DNA of 64,000 bases from Bauldia sp965232525 (lineage in GTDB: Bacteria > Pseudomonadota > Alphaproteobacteria > Rhizobiales > Kaistiaceae): assembly GCF_965232525.1 (NCBI RefSeq), contig NZ_OZ246980.1, forward strand, positions 310,001 to 374,000, in the 5' to 3' direction. The position numbers and the translations under genes were made by a program. Shown piece after piece: positions 52,226 through 60,775 of the stretch. Positions within the stretch are counted from its first letter, which is position 1. Each line of letters begins with the position of its first letter. The notes beneath the pieces are model-generated. The model ran no database searches. It was not told the origin of the DNA and was given only the letters and a program-made list of their open reading frames with translations.

Positions 52226-52945
52226 TTGCAAAAGCCACTGAAACAAAACACAACACCGTCGGAGACGGACTTCCTGCAAGCCGACGGCGATCAGGCTTCA
52301 ACGATCTATGAGCTGATCCGAAGCGATATCCTCAAGGGTCAACTGACAGCCAACGAGCGGCTCAAGGTCGCCGAGCTGGCGAAACGCTACGGGACATCGA
52401 CCAATCCAGTTCGCGAAGCGCTTCAGCAGCTTCGTGGCGAGGGGTTTGTGGTGTTCCTCCCCAACCGCGGTGCCCGGGTCCGCCCGATCGACGAAGACTA
52501 CGTACGCGACATCTACGAAATCGCCGCCCTGATCGAGCCGCACCTGATCCGCTGGTTCATCGATGTTGTCTCGGTCGAGGAGATCGCAGAGATCGAGGAT
52601 ATCCAGCGGCAGATGGAGGAACATAACTTCCGGGACTACGGCGTTCACTCCAATCTCGACACCCGGTTTCATTCGCTGATGTACGAGCGGCACTACAACC
52701 GCCACGCCGTCGACACCTGGCGCCGGCACCGGCAAATCCTCGGATCGATCAATGTCGGAACCGGGCTGCCGTTCTCGCTCACCCGCCGGGCAAAGATCAT
52801 GGAAGAACACCGCGCCCTGATCGAGGCCATCAAGAACCATCGCGTCGACGATGCGGCCAAGATCATCGCGACTCACGTGACCGGCTCGGGCGAGCACATC
52901 GTCGACAACATGCGCTCCCTTCGCCGCCAGGAGCGCGGTTACTGA
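52226..52945 (+). CDS. GntR-family regulator, FadR (FCD) subfamily, of the Opp-type locus
   Basis: 239 aa from a TTG with GGAG upstream; no in-frame ATG is available nearby, and a longer frame would run back into the divergent promoter. Winged HTH at about residues 22-90 (LAKRYGTSTNPVREALQQLRGEGFVVFLPNRG) and FCD domain at about 105-230 (DTRFHSLMYERHYN, EEHRALIEAIKN). Divergent from the binding-protein gene, the classical place for its regulator. Its 3' end overlaps the convergent M20-like gene by 7 nt. Confidence 0.88.
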   Translation: MQKPLKQNTTPSETDFLQADGDQASTIYELIRSDILKGQLTANERLKVAELAKRYGTSTNPVREALQQLRGEGFVVFLPNRGARVRPIDEDYVRDIYEIAALIEPHLIRWFIDVVSVEEIAEIEDIQRQMEEHNFRDYGVHSNLDTRFHSLMYERHYNRHAVDTWRRHRQILGSINVGTGLPFSLTRRAKIMEEHRALIEAIKNHRVDDAAKIIATHVTGSGEHIVDNMRSLRRQERGY

Positions 52946-54249
52946 CGGCGACCGTCAGCGTCCTCCACCACACCGCACCAGTCGCAGATGATGTCGGCCG
53001 TCGCCGCGACGGCGCAGGAGAGGTCGGCAAGATCGACCCATTCGCCGATACCGCCGGCCATGGCGAGGTCACCGCAGAGCGGGCCGAAGCCGACGGTGGG
53101 AATCTCCTTCTGGACGATCGGGTTCCGGATATCGCTGGACGTGTGCAGCGGATTCACCTGCGGCGTGGCGCCGTGCCGCGCGAGCACCGCGGCAACCGTC
53201 CGGTAGATGGGCGCATCGTCCGGCGTTTCGGCTGCGCTTACCCCGGATAGCCACGCGATCTCCGGCGGATGGGCCGCTAGCCACGGGTCGTGGCGGGATA
53301 CCGCGGCAATGGCGCTCTCGACATCGGCCTGAACGACCTCGAGTTGCTCGCCGGGGACCAATGTCATCGCGCCGGCAAGCCGGCATGTCTCAGCGATCCG
53401 GGTCAGGTTGCCGTCGCCGAACGCGCATTCGGTGAGCATCAGGTTGGCCGAGCGGCCGATCGCCTGATCGAGACGTGGGTGGTGGACGGCCCGGCCGCGG
53501 GCTTCGCCGAACCTGTCGAGTGCCGCAGCGACGATCCGCGCCTTGTCGAAGGGATTGACCGCCCGGTGACTGAACGCGGTATGGGCCGGCTCGGCGGTAT
53601 CGGGCGCTTCGCCGGCAATCGTGATCCGAAACTCCAACTGCCCGGGCGCGAAGGCCTTGATCTCATCGAGCCCGCGTCCGGATTCGGCGGGGTGGAGATA
53701 GACCGCCGCGTCGGCGTCGACCCCGTCATGCAGCGCCGCCGCGATCCCCCGACGGTGCGTCTTGCTCGGCGCGCTGACCAGGACGACATCGCCGCGTGGC
53801 CGCAGCCTCTCCCCATGCAGTCGCGCGATTGCGCGCACCAGCATTACTAGTCCGGCGAGGTCATCGGCGACACCCCAGCCGATCATGCGGCCGTCACGCA
53901 CCACCGGCGTGAATGGATCGGATGACCAGCCGGCACCCGCGCCGCCCTCCTCGGTATCCGGATGGGCGAACAGGATCAGGCTTCGGCCGTCGCCGCTCCC
54001 ATCGAGGCGGCCGATCAGGCAGCGCTCTGTGGTGCCGGCCGAGACCGAGCCATCGGCGAATTCGTCGGTCAGCGAGACAGTGGCCGGGTCGTAGTCGAGG
54101 AACCGGGTGGTGCAGCCGGCGGTGGCCATCGCCGCTTCGAGGACGGCGTGAACGGCGGGCGTTCCCTCGCGTCCCGCGACGACCAGATCCGACAGGAGGC
54201 GACGATCGCCGTCCGCGGCCGCCATCTCTTGGTCGCGATCGGCGCTCAC
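52939..54249 (-). CDS. M20-like metallopeptidase/deacylase lacking the Glu-Glu motif
   Basis: 436 aa, GTG start overlapping the GntR stop (GTGA). The fold signatures of M20 dinuclear zinc amidohydrolases are visible: ILFAHPDTE (usual GHxDxV), GWGVADDLAGL with the bridging Asp, and a late TSSDIRNP as in ArgE/DapE relatives. The normally invariant Glu-Glu, which supplies the catalytic base and a zinc ligand, is replaced: the place reads VSAPSKTHRRG. The first-motif His is kept. It may be inactive, use another base, or bind instead of cleave. It closes the operon beginning with the flavoenzyme fusion. Confidence 0.75.
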   Translation of the reverse strand: MSADRDQEMAAADGDRRLLSDLVVAGREGTPAVHAVLEAAMATAGCTTRFLDYDPATVSLTDEFADGSVSAGTTERCLIGRLDGSGDGRSLILFAHPDTEEGGAGAGWSSDPFTPVVRDGRMIGWGVADDLAGLVMLVRAIARLHGERLRPRGDVVLVSAPSKTHRRGIAAALHDGVDADAAVYLHPAESGRGLDEIKAFAPGQLEFRITIAGEAPDTAEPAHTAFSHRAVNPFDKARIVAAALDRFGEARGRAVHHPRLDQAIGRSANLMLTECAFGDGNLTRIAETCRLAGAMTLVPGEQLEVVQADVESAIAAVSRHDPWLAAHPPEIAWLSGVSAAETPDDAPIYRTVAAVLARHGATPQVNPLHTSSDIRNPIVQKEIPTVGFGPLCGDLAMAGGIGEWVDLADLSCAVAATADIICDWCGVVEDADGRRQ

Positions 54250-54920
54250 AGCGCCGCCATGGCGGCGAGCACATCGTTGGCGAGACTACGGATATGGGCG
54301 ACCATGGTCTCGCGCGCGGTTTGCGGGTCCTCGGAGCGAAGTGCCGCGATGATCGCGAGATGCTCTTCCGTGTCGGGGCGGAACCGCGACGGCAGACCGG
54401 ACAATTCGAAGATGCGGGTCGTGACCCGCAGCTCGCGGATAACACCGGCCATGACATCGTTGCCGCAGGTATCGGCGATCATGTCGTGGAGCTTCTCGTC
54501 GGCCGCCCAGTGGCTCTCGGCCGGCACCGCCGGATTGGCCTTCAGCGTCAGCATGTCGGCCTCGACGCCGTCGAGCGCCCCGGCGTCGATCTTGCCGGTC
54601 GCCATGGCGATGGCTTCGCCCTCAAGGAGCTCGCGCAGCCGCATGGTCTGAAAATATTCGCGATTGGACACGACGCGCACCCGGAACGGCTGGTTGACCT
54701 GCTTCTCGATCAGCCCCTCGCTCTGCAACAGAAACAATGCCTCCCGCACCGGCGTGCGCGAGATTGACAGCCGGTTGGCGAGACGATCCTCCGAAACCGT
54801 CTCGCCGCCCTTCAGGGTTCGGGCGAGGATCATCGATCGGATGGCGCGATAGGCACGATTGGCGAGGCTGTCGGCCTCGCCGGGATCTTGGGTCGAGGTG
54901 ATCAGGAGCGTCTCAGTCAT
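54246..54920 (-). CDS. GntR-family regulator, FadR (FCD) subfamily, of the amino-acid locus
   Basis: 224 aa. HTH (about residues 20-85: EDRLANRLSISRTPVREALFLLQSEGLI) and FCD domain (about 95-215: ADEKLHDMIADTCGN, EEHLAIIAALRS). Start at MTETLL, overlapping the preceding hydrolase stop (ATGA). Embedded in the operon, so it is probably autoregulated; a GTATAC-centred palindrome in the divergent promoter at 59687-59815 is a candidate site. Confidence 0.9.
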   Translation of the reverse strand: MTETLLITSTQDPGEADSLANRAYRAIRSMILARTLKGGETVSEDRLANRLSISRTPVREALFLLQSEGLIEKQVNQPFRVRVVSNREYFQTMRLRELLEGEAIAMATGKIDAGALDGVEADMLTLKANPAVPAESHWAADEKLHDMIADTCGNDVMAGVIRELRVTTRIFELSGLPSRFRPDTEEHLAIIAALRSEDPQTARETMVAHIRSLANDVLAAMAAL

Positions 54921-55972
54921 CGGGTTTCGGAGGTGTTTGGAGGGGCGCCGAGGTAGCACAAGAGGCGCGCGGGCGTTTCGACAAGAAGGCGGTGAACGTC
55001 GGCGTCGCGCCAGCCACGCCGCCTCATCATCGGAACAATGTGATCGAGCAGATGCGTGTATCCGTGCCCGCCATAGCTGGCAAGCCGGGTGCGCGTGCAG
55101 ATGTCGTGGGAGACCGTGATCTGATCCCGAAAGCCGGTCGCCATCAGGTCGCGGATCAGGTCAAGCCGCATGTAGTCGGTGGGGAGGTCCAGGTCCTCGT
55201 CGGCCATCCAGTATTGCGAGGTCTCGATACCGAAGAAGTCCCACTCAAGCACGAAGCCGCGATTGAGAAGGGTCAACAGCCGGGGCCGGTCAAAGATCGT
55301 GCGGTCCATGTGACCGATGACACAGCGGGACGGATCGGCACCGGCCGCGACAAGGATGTCGGCGATCTCCAACGGCGCGTCCGGATGGCGGCCGGGATGG
55401 ACGGTGATCGCCGCGCCGGTTTCGGCCTGGACGATCGCGGCGGCGGTCAGTTGCCGGCGCTCGACATCGGCGAGCGGCCAGGAGCAGCCGAGTTCACCGA
55501 TGATGCCGGCGCGGACGTCGGTGCCATGCGCGCCGATGTCCAGGGCGGTTCGCATCACGTCTGCCAACGTATCAACGTCCGCCTCGCGAATCTCGGCTGG
55601 CATGTAGTCGGCAACGTAGTAGCCTGCACCGATGATCACGGCGACGCCGACGGCTTCAGCGATGGCCGCAAGGCGTTGCGGCTGCGGGTCCAGGCCGCCG
55701 ACGGTGAGTTCGACGATCGCCCCGCCACCGCTCGCACCAAATCGCTCAAGCTCGCGGATCGCGATCGCGTCTTCGTCAAGAACCGTGTTCCGGGGGTTGC
55801 GGTTCTGGAAGTAGTCGACCGCGAAGCGGTTTTCGATGGTGATCGGCGCCCCCGAATTCGATGCACGGGTCGCCGGCGCGCGCAGATCGCAGAGGATGTG
55901 CTCGTGCATCAGCACCGCACCCAAGGTCTCCGCCGGCACCGGTCCGTTGACGGTCTGCGCGTAGGTCGTCAC
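54917..55972 (-). CDS. Phosphotriesterase-family metal-dependent hydrolase (lactonase-like)
   Basis: 351-aa amidohydrolase-superfamily TIM barrel. N-terminal HEH metal motif (LMHEHILCD), a Glu at the bridging position (AGIIGELGCSW), as in E. coli Php, where the classical enzyme has a carboxylated Lys, followed by VHPGRHPDAP, GHMDRT and the late SHDICTRTRL with the catalytic Asp. Family members open lactones or cleave amide/phosphoester bonds. GTG start with GGAGGCGC. The 3' end overlaps the GntR gene. Substrate unknown; a lactone or lactam intermediate of amino-acid oxidation is plausible. Confidence 0.88.
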   Translation of the reverse strand: MTTYAQTVNGPVPAETLGAVLMHEHILCDLRAPATRASNSGAPITIENRFAVDYFQNRNPRNTVLDEDAIAIRELERFGASGGGAIVELTVGGLDPQPQRLAAIAEAVGVAVIIGAGYYVADYMPAEIREADVDTLADVMRTALDIGAHGTDVRAGIIGELGCSWPLADVERRQLTAAAIVQAETGAAITVHPGRHPDAPLEIADILVAAGADPSRCVIGHMDRTIFDRPRLLTLLNRGFVLEWDFFGIETSQYWMADEDLDLPTDYMRLDLIRDLMATGFRDQITVSHDICTRTRLASYGGHGYTHLLDHIVPMMRRRGWRDADVHRLLVETPARLLCYLGAPPNTSETR

Positions 55973-55988
55973 CCGCTTCGCGCCTCCG

Positions 55989-56714
55989 CTAGTGAAGAAT
56001 CTTGGCCAGGAACCGCTGAGCCCGTTCGCTGTGGGAGGCGGTGAAGAACGATTCCGTATCGCGGTCCTCGACGATCTCGCCCTTGTCGATGAAGATCACC
56101 CGCTGAGCCACATTGCGCGCGAAACCCATCTCGTGGGTGACACAGATCATGGTCATGCCCTCGCGGGCGAGTTCGACCATGACGTCGAGGACTTCGTTGA
56201 TCATCTCCGGATCGAGCGCCGATGTCGGCTCGTCGAACATCATCGCCATCGGATCCATCGCCAGCGCCCGGGCGATCGCCACCCGCTGCTGTTGGCCGCC
56301 GGACAGATGGGCGGGGTACTTCGGCGCCTGATTGGCGAGGCCGACCCGCTCCAGCAGCGACCGCGCCTTGGCCTCGGCTTCGTCGGCGCTACGACCGAGG
56401 ACCTTCTGCTGCGCCAGCATCAGGTTTTCGAGAATGGTGAGATGGGGGAAGAGCTCGAAATTCTGGAACACCATCCCGACCCGACTGCGCAGTTTCGGCA
56501 GGTTGGTGGACGGAGCACCGACGCTAGTGTCGCCGACCATGATCGTGCCCGAATCGAACGGCTCCAGCCCGTTGACGCATTTGATCAGGGTCGACTTGCC
56601 GGAACCGGACGGGCCGCAGATGACGACCACCTCGCCCTTGGCGACGCTGGTCGAACAATCCTTCAGGACCTGAAACGAGCCGAAGGTTTTTGAGACGTTA
56701 TCGATGGTGATCAT
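55989..56714 (-). CDS. Amino-acid ABC transporter ATP-binding protein (GlnQ family)
   Basis: 241-aa polar amino-acid importer ATPase: Walker A GPSGSGKST near residues 33-41, Q-loop VFQNFELFPHLT, signature LSGGQQQRVAIARAL, Walker B MMFDEPTSALDPE, H-loop VTHEMGFARN. Its ATG overlaps the stop of the upstream flavoenzyme fusion (ATGA). The matching binding protein and permease are on the opposite strand at 60776 and 61689, so the importer is split across the divergent promoter. Confidence 0.93.
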   Translation of the reverse strand: MITIDNVSKTFGSFQVLKDCSTSVAKGEVVVICGPSGSGKSTLIKCVNGLEPFDSGTIMVGDTSVGAPSTNLPKLRSRVGMVFQNFELFPHLTILENLMLAQQKVLGRSADEAEAKARSLLERVGLANQAPKYPAHLSGGQQQRVAIARALAMDPMAMMFDEPTSALDPEMINEVLDVMVELAREGMTMICVTHEMGFARNVAQRVIFIDKGEIVEDRDTESFFTASHSERAQRFLAKILH

Positions 56715-59686
56715 GAGGGTACCTTGTCGAAACGGTCGAGCTGATAGGGGCGAATGTCGTGGTCGGCGCGGCCGCGGCAGATCAGGTCGGCGGTGAGCCG
56801 CGCCACCGCCGGCGCGAGGGTGTAGCCGTTGGAGGTCACCGCGTTGAAGACGCCCGGTGCGCCGGGGGCCTCGCCGACGATCGGGGCGCCGTCGATGTTG
56901 ACGTTCATGCCGGCCCAGGTCCGCAAGACGTGCAGGCCGGTGAGCTGCGGCAGCACACGATTGGCGACCCAGAGATTGCCCTCGATGCTGTCACGGACAG
57001 TGACGTTCATGTTCTGGCTTTCGCTGTAGCGCGCCGTCCACGCGCCGCCGATGACAATGCCGCCGGAGGCGAGCTGCTTGAGGCTGAGGTGGCGATCGGC
57101 ATGGCCGACCAGCTGTTCGACGAGCACCGGCGCGCGCTCGGTGACGATCATCTGCAGCGGTGCGCTGTAGACTGGCAGATCGAGCCCGACCAGCGCACCG
57201 ACCTGGTGCGCCCACGGACCGGCGGCATTGACCACACGGCCAGCGCGGACGGTGCCGCGCCCGGTTTCGACCCGCCATGCATTCCGCTCGCGCGCCAGGG
57301 CTTTGACATCGGCGCTGCGAAAGACGCGAGCGCCGAGGCGTTCGGCCTGCTCGAGAACACGATAGGTGGCAGTGAGCGGATTGATCTTGCCCTCCTGCGG
57401 CGCGTACTCGGCGCCGATCAGCCGCTCCGAGAGCGCCGGCGCCAGCGACCGGAGTTCGTTCCGGCCGATGATCTCCGCCTCGACGCCGTGGCGGCGTTCG
57501 AGCGCAGCCTTGGCTTCGAGGAACGCCATCCCAGCGTCGGTCTCGGCGACCATGAGGCCGCCGGTGACGCGGATCTCGAAATCATGGCCGCAGGTCTCGG
57601 CAAGCGCCTGCCATAGGGACACAGCCCACGGCCCGAGCGCCAGCGTATCGGCGGCAGGGCCGCCGCCGGCTTCCGCCTTGTCGCCGAAATCGAAGGAGAG
57701 GAGCTGGACATGGAGGCTGCCGGCATTGGCTCCGGACGCCTGGAGGTTGGCGTCATCGCGCTCCAGCAGCACCACATCCCGACCGGCGCGCGCGAGTTCG
57801 AAGGCAACGCAAGCACCGACAACGCCGCCGCCGATCACCGCGACCTCGGTTTCCACATCGCCGAACGGCGGTGCCAGCAGCGGGCGGGACAGATCGGGAG
57901 AGCCGGCACGGCGATGCCCGCCCCATTCACGCTTCTCGACGCTGAGCGCGGCCCCGGGGAACGGCTTCGCCGGCAGCCGCGGCGCGAACCCGTCTTCCAC
58001 GTCACGCGGCCGCCCGGTCATCTCCGACAGAAGCTTGGCGGCAAGCGGAGCACAGTAGCGTCCCTGACAGCGCCCCATGCCGAGGCGGGTACGACGCTTG
58101 AGAACCGCAAGGCTTTGCGATCCGGCGTCAATGTCGCGGCGAACCGCGCCGAAGCTCAGGTCCTCGCAACGGCAGAGCACGGTCTCATCGGGCACGGTAT
58201 CGAGATGAACCGGCGGCGCCTGGAACAATGACCAGAGCGCGTCCTGGAAGCGGCGCGCGCGGTCGCGGCGGCGGCGGGCGGCGAGTGCGGCTCTGGTGTC
58301 AGTCTCGTAGCCAAGCTGCCGGGTAGCGGCGATTCCGGCAATGGTTCCAGAGGCTTGAGCGACATCGGCACCAGCGACCGACGCCCCGTCGCCAACCGCG
58401 AAGACGCCCGCGACACTGGTCTCGCCGTCGTCCGACACAGCCAGCGACAGCGCGCCAACCCCGTGTCGATCAAGACGTGTCCGGCAACCGAGCGCGTTGC
58501 CGATCTCGATCGACGACATGAAGCCGTAGCCGACGCAGAGGGCATCGACCGCATGGTCCTGCTCGCTTCCGGGGAGGGCTCGCCCGTCTGCCGCAACACC
58601 GACAGTGGTGACGGTCGAGACCCGACGGTCGCCTCGCGCCCGCGCGACCACCTGCGACCAGAGGATCGGGACACGATGCCGGCGAAGCCGCAGCAGGTAG
58701 CCGGCGCCTTCGCGCATCTTGGTCGGGTCGGTCGCCACTGCCCGGACAATGTTGCGGGCGGCCGCGATCGATGGTTTCGGCGCGCTCTCCACCACCGCGA
58801 CCACCTCGATCCCGTTTTCGGCAAGGTCGGCGGCAAGCTGGAAGTTCAGCGGTCCGTTGCCGGCGACAAGCACGCGACGACCGGCCGCGACCTGATAGGC
58901 ACGGGCGAGGGTCTGGGCGGCGCCGGCGGTCATTACGCCGGGCAGTGTCCACCCGGGAAACGGTGCGGCGCGCTCGTAGGCCCCGGTGGCCAGAACGAGC
59001 CGGCGTGGCCGAAAGACCACGGCGCGGCCATCGACCAGGGCGATGATTTCGTCGGAGGCGAACGCGCCCCACACGATTGCAGCTTGCACGATCTCCACGC
59101 CTGCATCGCGAACCGCGTCGACCAGCACCTCGCCTTCCGCGAATTGCCGGTCCGGCGGGCCGGCCGCGGTGTGGGATTTGGCAACCGGCTTGTAGTACTG
59201 ACCGCCGCTCTGTGGTCTCTCATCGAGGACGATGACAGCCGCGCCGGCCCGGCGAGCAGCCAGTGCCGCGGCGAGACCGGCCGGCCCCGCGCCGATCACC
59301 AATATGTCCGTCTTTCGTTCGGGCAGCTTGCCAGCCGGCTCGACCGCCAAGGGCTGCAGCGGATCGTCGGCGGTTCCAGCCGGCGGGACCGAGCGCACAA
59401 CCTCCCCGCCGGCGACGTGGGTAAGGCAAGCGCGCTGACCGGCGCGCCCGTCGACGGTGACGACACAGTCGTAGCAGGCGCCCATCCCGCAATAGAGGCC
59501 GCGCGACTGAGGTAGCCCGTCGGGGCCGGCAATCTCGTGGGTCCGGATCGCCGCGATACCCGATGCCGCCAGTGCCGAAGCGATGGTCTCCCCGGCATAG
59601 GCTTCAATCGGGGCGCCATCGAAGGTGAATGACACCCGGGGGCCGTTCGGCACCACGCCCGGTCGGACGATCCTCAATGTCTTCAT
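56711..59686 (-). CDS. Trifunctional fusion of HcnA-, HcnB- and HcnC-like subunits (amino-acid/hydroxyproline dehydrogenase type)
   Basis: 991 aa in one frame with no stop. Order: (1) residues 1-100, ferredoxin-like 2Fe-2S domain with Cys66, Cys71, Cys74, Cys87 (CGMGACYDC); (2) residues about 125-480, FAD/NAD(P) pyridine-nucleotide-type oxidoreductase with GAGPAGLAAA and VLATGAYERAAPFPGW; (3) residues 500-555, BFD-like cluster with Cys505, Cys507, Cys540, Cys545; (4) residues about 613-985, DAO-type flavoprotein with VIGGGVVGACVAFELARAG. These correspond to the gamma, alpha and beta subunits of heteromeric HcnABC / D-hydroxyproline dehydrogenase / D-proline dehydrogenase complexes, normally three separate genes. 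ATG at 59686 is used; longer in-frame extension is unlikely. The DapA-like gene and amino-acid importer beside it support an amino-acid substrate. Confidence 0.92.
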   Translation of the reverse strand: MKTLRIVRPGVVPNGPRVSFTFDGAPIEAYAGETIASALAASGIAAIRTHEIAGPDGLPQSRGLYCGMGACYDCVVTVDGRAGQRACLTHVAGGEVVRSVPPAGTADDPLQPLAVEPAGKLPERKTDILVIGAGPAGLAAALAARRAGAAVIVLDERPQSGGQYYKPVAKSHTAAGPPDRQFAEGEVLVDAVRDAGVEIVQAAIVWGAFASDEIIALVDGRAVVFRPRRLVLATGAYERAAPFPGWTLPGVMTAGAAQTLARAYQVAAGRRVLVAGNGPLNFQLAADLAENGIEVVAVVESAPKPSIAAARNIVRAVATDPTKMREGAGYLLRLRRHRVPILWSQVVARARGDRRVSTVTTVGVAADGRALPGSEQDHAVDALCVGYGFMSSIEIGNALGCRTRLDRHGVGALSLAVSDDGETSVAGVFAVGDGASVAGADVAQASGTIAGIAATRQLGYETDTRAALAARRRRDRARRFQDALWSLFQAPPVHLDTVPDETVLCRCEDLSFGAVRRDIDAGSQSLAVLKRRTRLGMGRCQGRYCAPLAAKLLSEMTGRPRDVEDGFAPRLPAKPFPGAALSVEKREWGGHRRAGSPDLSRPLLAPPFGDVETEVAVIGGGVVGACVAFELARAGRDVVLLERDDANLQASGANAGSLHVQLLSFDFGDKAEAGGGPAADTLALGPWAVSLWQALAETCGHDFEIRVTGGLMVAETDAGMAFLEAKAALERRHGVEAEIIGRNELRSLAPALSERLIGAEYAPQEGKINPLTATYRVLEQAERLGARVFRSADVKALARERNAWRVETGRGTVRAGRVVNAAGPWAHQVGALVGLDLPVYSAPLQMIVTERAPVLVEQLVGHADRHLSLKQLASGGIVIGGAWTARYSESQNMNVTVRDSIEGNLWVANRVLPQLTGLHVLRTWAGMNVNIDGAPIVGEAPGAPGVFNAVTSNGYTLAPAVARLTADLICRGRADHDIRPYQLDRFDKVPS

Positions 59687-59756
59687 GACCTTGGCGCGTC
59701 CGTAACCTCGTTTCGCCGTCGCCCAGAACATCAGCACAATAGCCGATATTTTCATC

Positions 59757-59762
59757 GTATAC
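59757..59762. promoter_or_regulatory. Candidate FCD-GntR operator centred on GTATAC
   Basis: TCGTATACAG (59755-59764) matches 8 of 10 positions of the TTGTATACAA-type site commonly bound by FCD GntR regulators. It lies in the AT-rich 129-nt gap between the fusion gene and the DapA-like gene, where the GntR encoded at 54246 would be expected to act. Confidence 0.45.
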
Positions 59763-59815
59763 AGAGAAAATATTCGATGTATTATGTCGCGGACACTATC
59801 GATCGAGGATCGCCC

Positions 59816-60724
59816 ATGCCGGAGTTCAGGGGAACCTATACGGTTCTGGTGACACCCTTCACGCCGGACGGCGCGGCCGTCGACGCGCCTGCGTTGCGCA
59901 CGCTGGTCAACTGGCAGATCGACCAGGGCATCCACGGGATCATCCCCCTCGGCAGCACCGGCGAGTTCCTGTCGGTCACCCGCGAAGAGCGTCAGCAGGT
60001 GATCGAGATCTGCATCGCCGAGGCCCGCGGCCGCGTGCCGGTGCTGATCGGCACCGGGGCCGAATCCACCGTCCACGCCGTGGACCTGTCGCGGGAAGCG
60101 GAGGCGATGGGCGCCGACGGCGTCATGGTGATTCCGCCGTTCTATGCGAGCCCCACCGACGCGGAGCTATTCGAACATTTCCGCCTGATCGGCGAAGCGA
60201 TTTCGATCCCGATCATGGTCTACAACAACCCCGCCACCGCCAATATCGACATGACCCCCGATGTCATCGCAGCGCTGTCGGCCATCGATGCGGTGACGAT
60301 GGTCAAGGAGTCGACGCTGGAGGTGACTCGGGTTCGCGACATCATCGAGCTCTGCGGCGACCGGATATCGGTGTTCGCCGGAATCCTTGGCTACGAGTCG
60401 TTCTGGCTTGGAGCCGTCGGATGGGTCGCAGTCTGCTCGAATCTGATGCCCCGCGACTCCGCCCGACTGTTTGAGCTCGTCGCGGACCACTCGGATCGCG
60501 ATACCGCGCTGGCGCTCTATCGGCGGATGCTGCCGATCGTCCGCTGGGTCGGGGGGCACCGCTATGTCTCGGCCACCAAGGCCGGGCTCGCCGAAATGGG
60601 GCTACCGGTCGGCCCGCCCCGTATGCCGCGCCTGCCGCTACCGGCCGACGAGCATGCCGAACTGATCGAAGACATGACCGCGCTTGGACTGACCGGATCG
60701 CTGCAGTTGGCGGCGACCGGCTGA
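59816..60724 (+). CDS. DapA-family lyase/dehydratase (possible hydroxy-pyrroline-carboxylate deaminase or similar)
   Basis: 302-aa TIM barrel of the dihydrodipicolinate synthase / N-acetylneuraminate lyase family, which works through a Schiff base. Catalytic residues are visible: GSTGEF near residues 45-50, Tyr in IMVYNNP near 138, and the Schiff-base Lys in VKEST near 166. Start at MPEFRG with GAGGAT upstream. In hydroxyproline pathways a DapA-family member (HypD) deaminates the dehydrogenase product, and here it is divergent from a hydroxyproline-dehydrogenase-like fusion; that pairing favours this role over lysine biosynthesis. Confidence 0.9.
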   Translation: MPEFRGTYTVLVTPFTPDGAAVDAPALRTLVNWQIDQGIHGIIPLGSTGEFLSVTREERQQVIEICIAEARGRVPVLIGTGAESTVHAVDLSREAEAMGADGVMVIPPFYASPTDAELFEHFRLIGEAISIPIMVYNNPATANIDMTPDVIAALSAIDAVTMVKESTLEVTRVRDIIELCGDRISVFAGILGYESFWLGAVGWVAVCSNLMPRDSARLFELVADHSDRDTALALYRRMLPIVRWVGGHRYVSATKAGLAEMGLPVGPPRMPRLPLPADEHAELIEDMTALGLTGSLQLAATG

Positions 60725-60775
60725 CCCTACGAGGCCTAATCGCAACCAGATGGGACAACAAGAAAGGGCAAATAC

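Noticed and set aside
58355..59515. Plus-strand frame of 386 codons opposite the flavoenzyme fusion
   Set aside because: The minus-strand frame has all Fe-S and FAD motifs; the plus frame has none.
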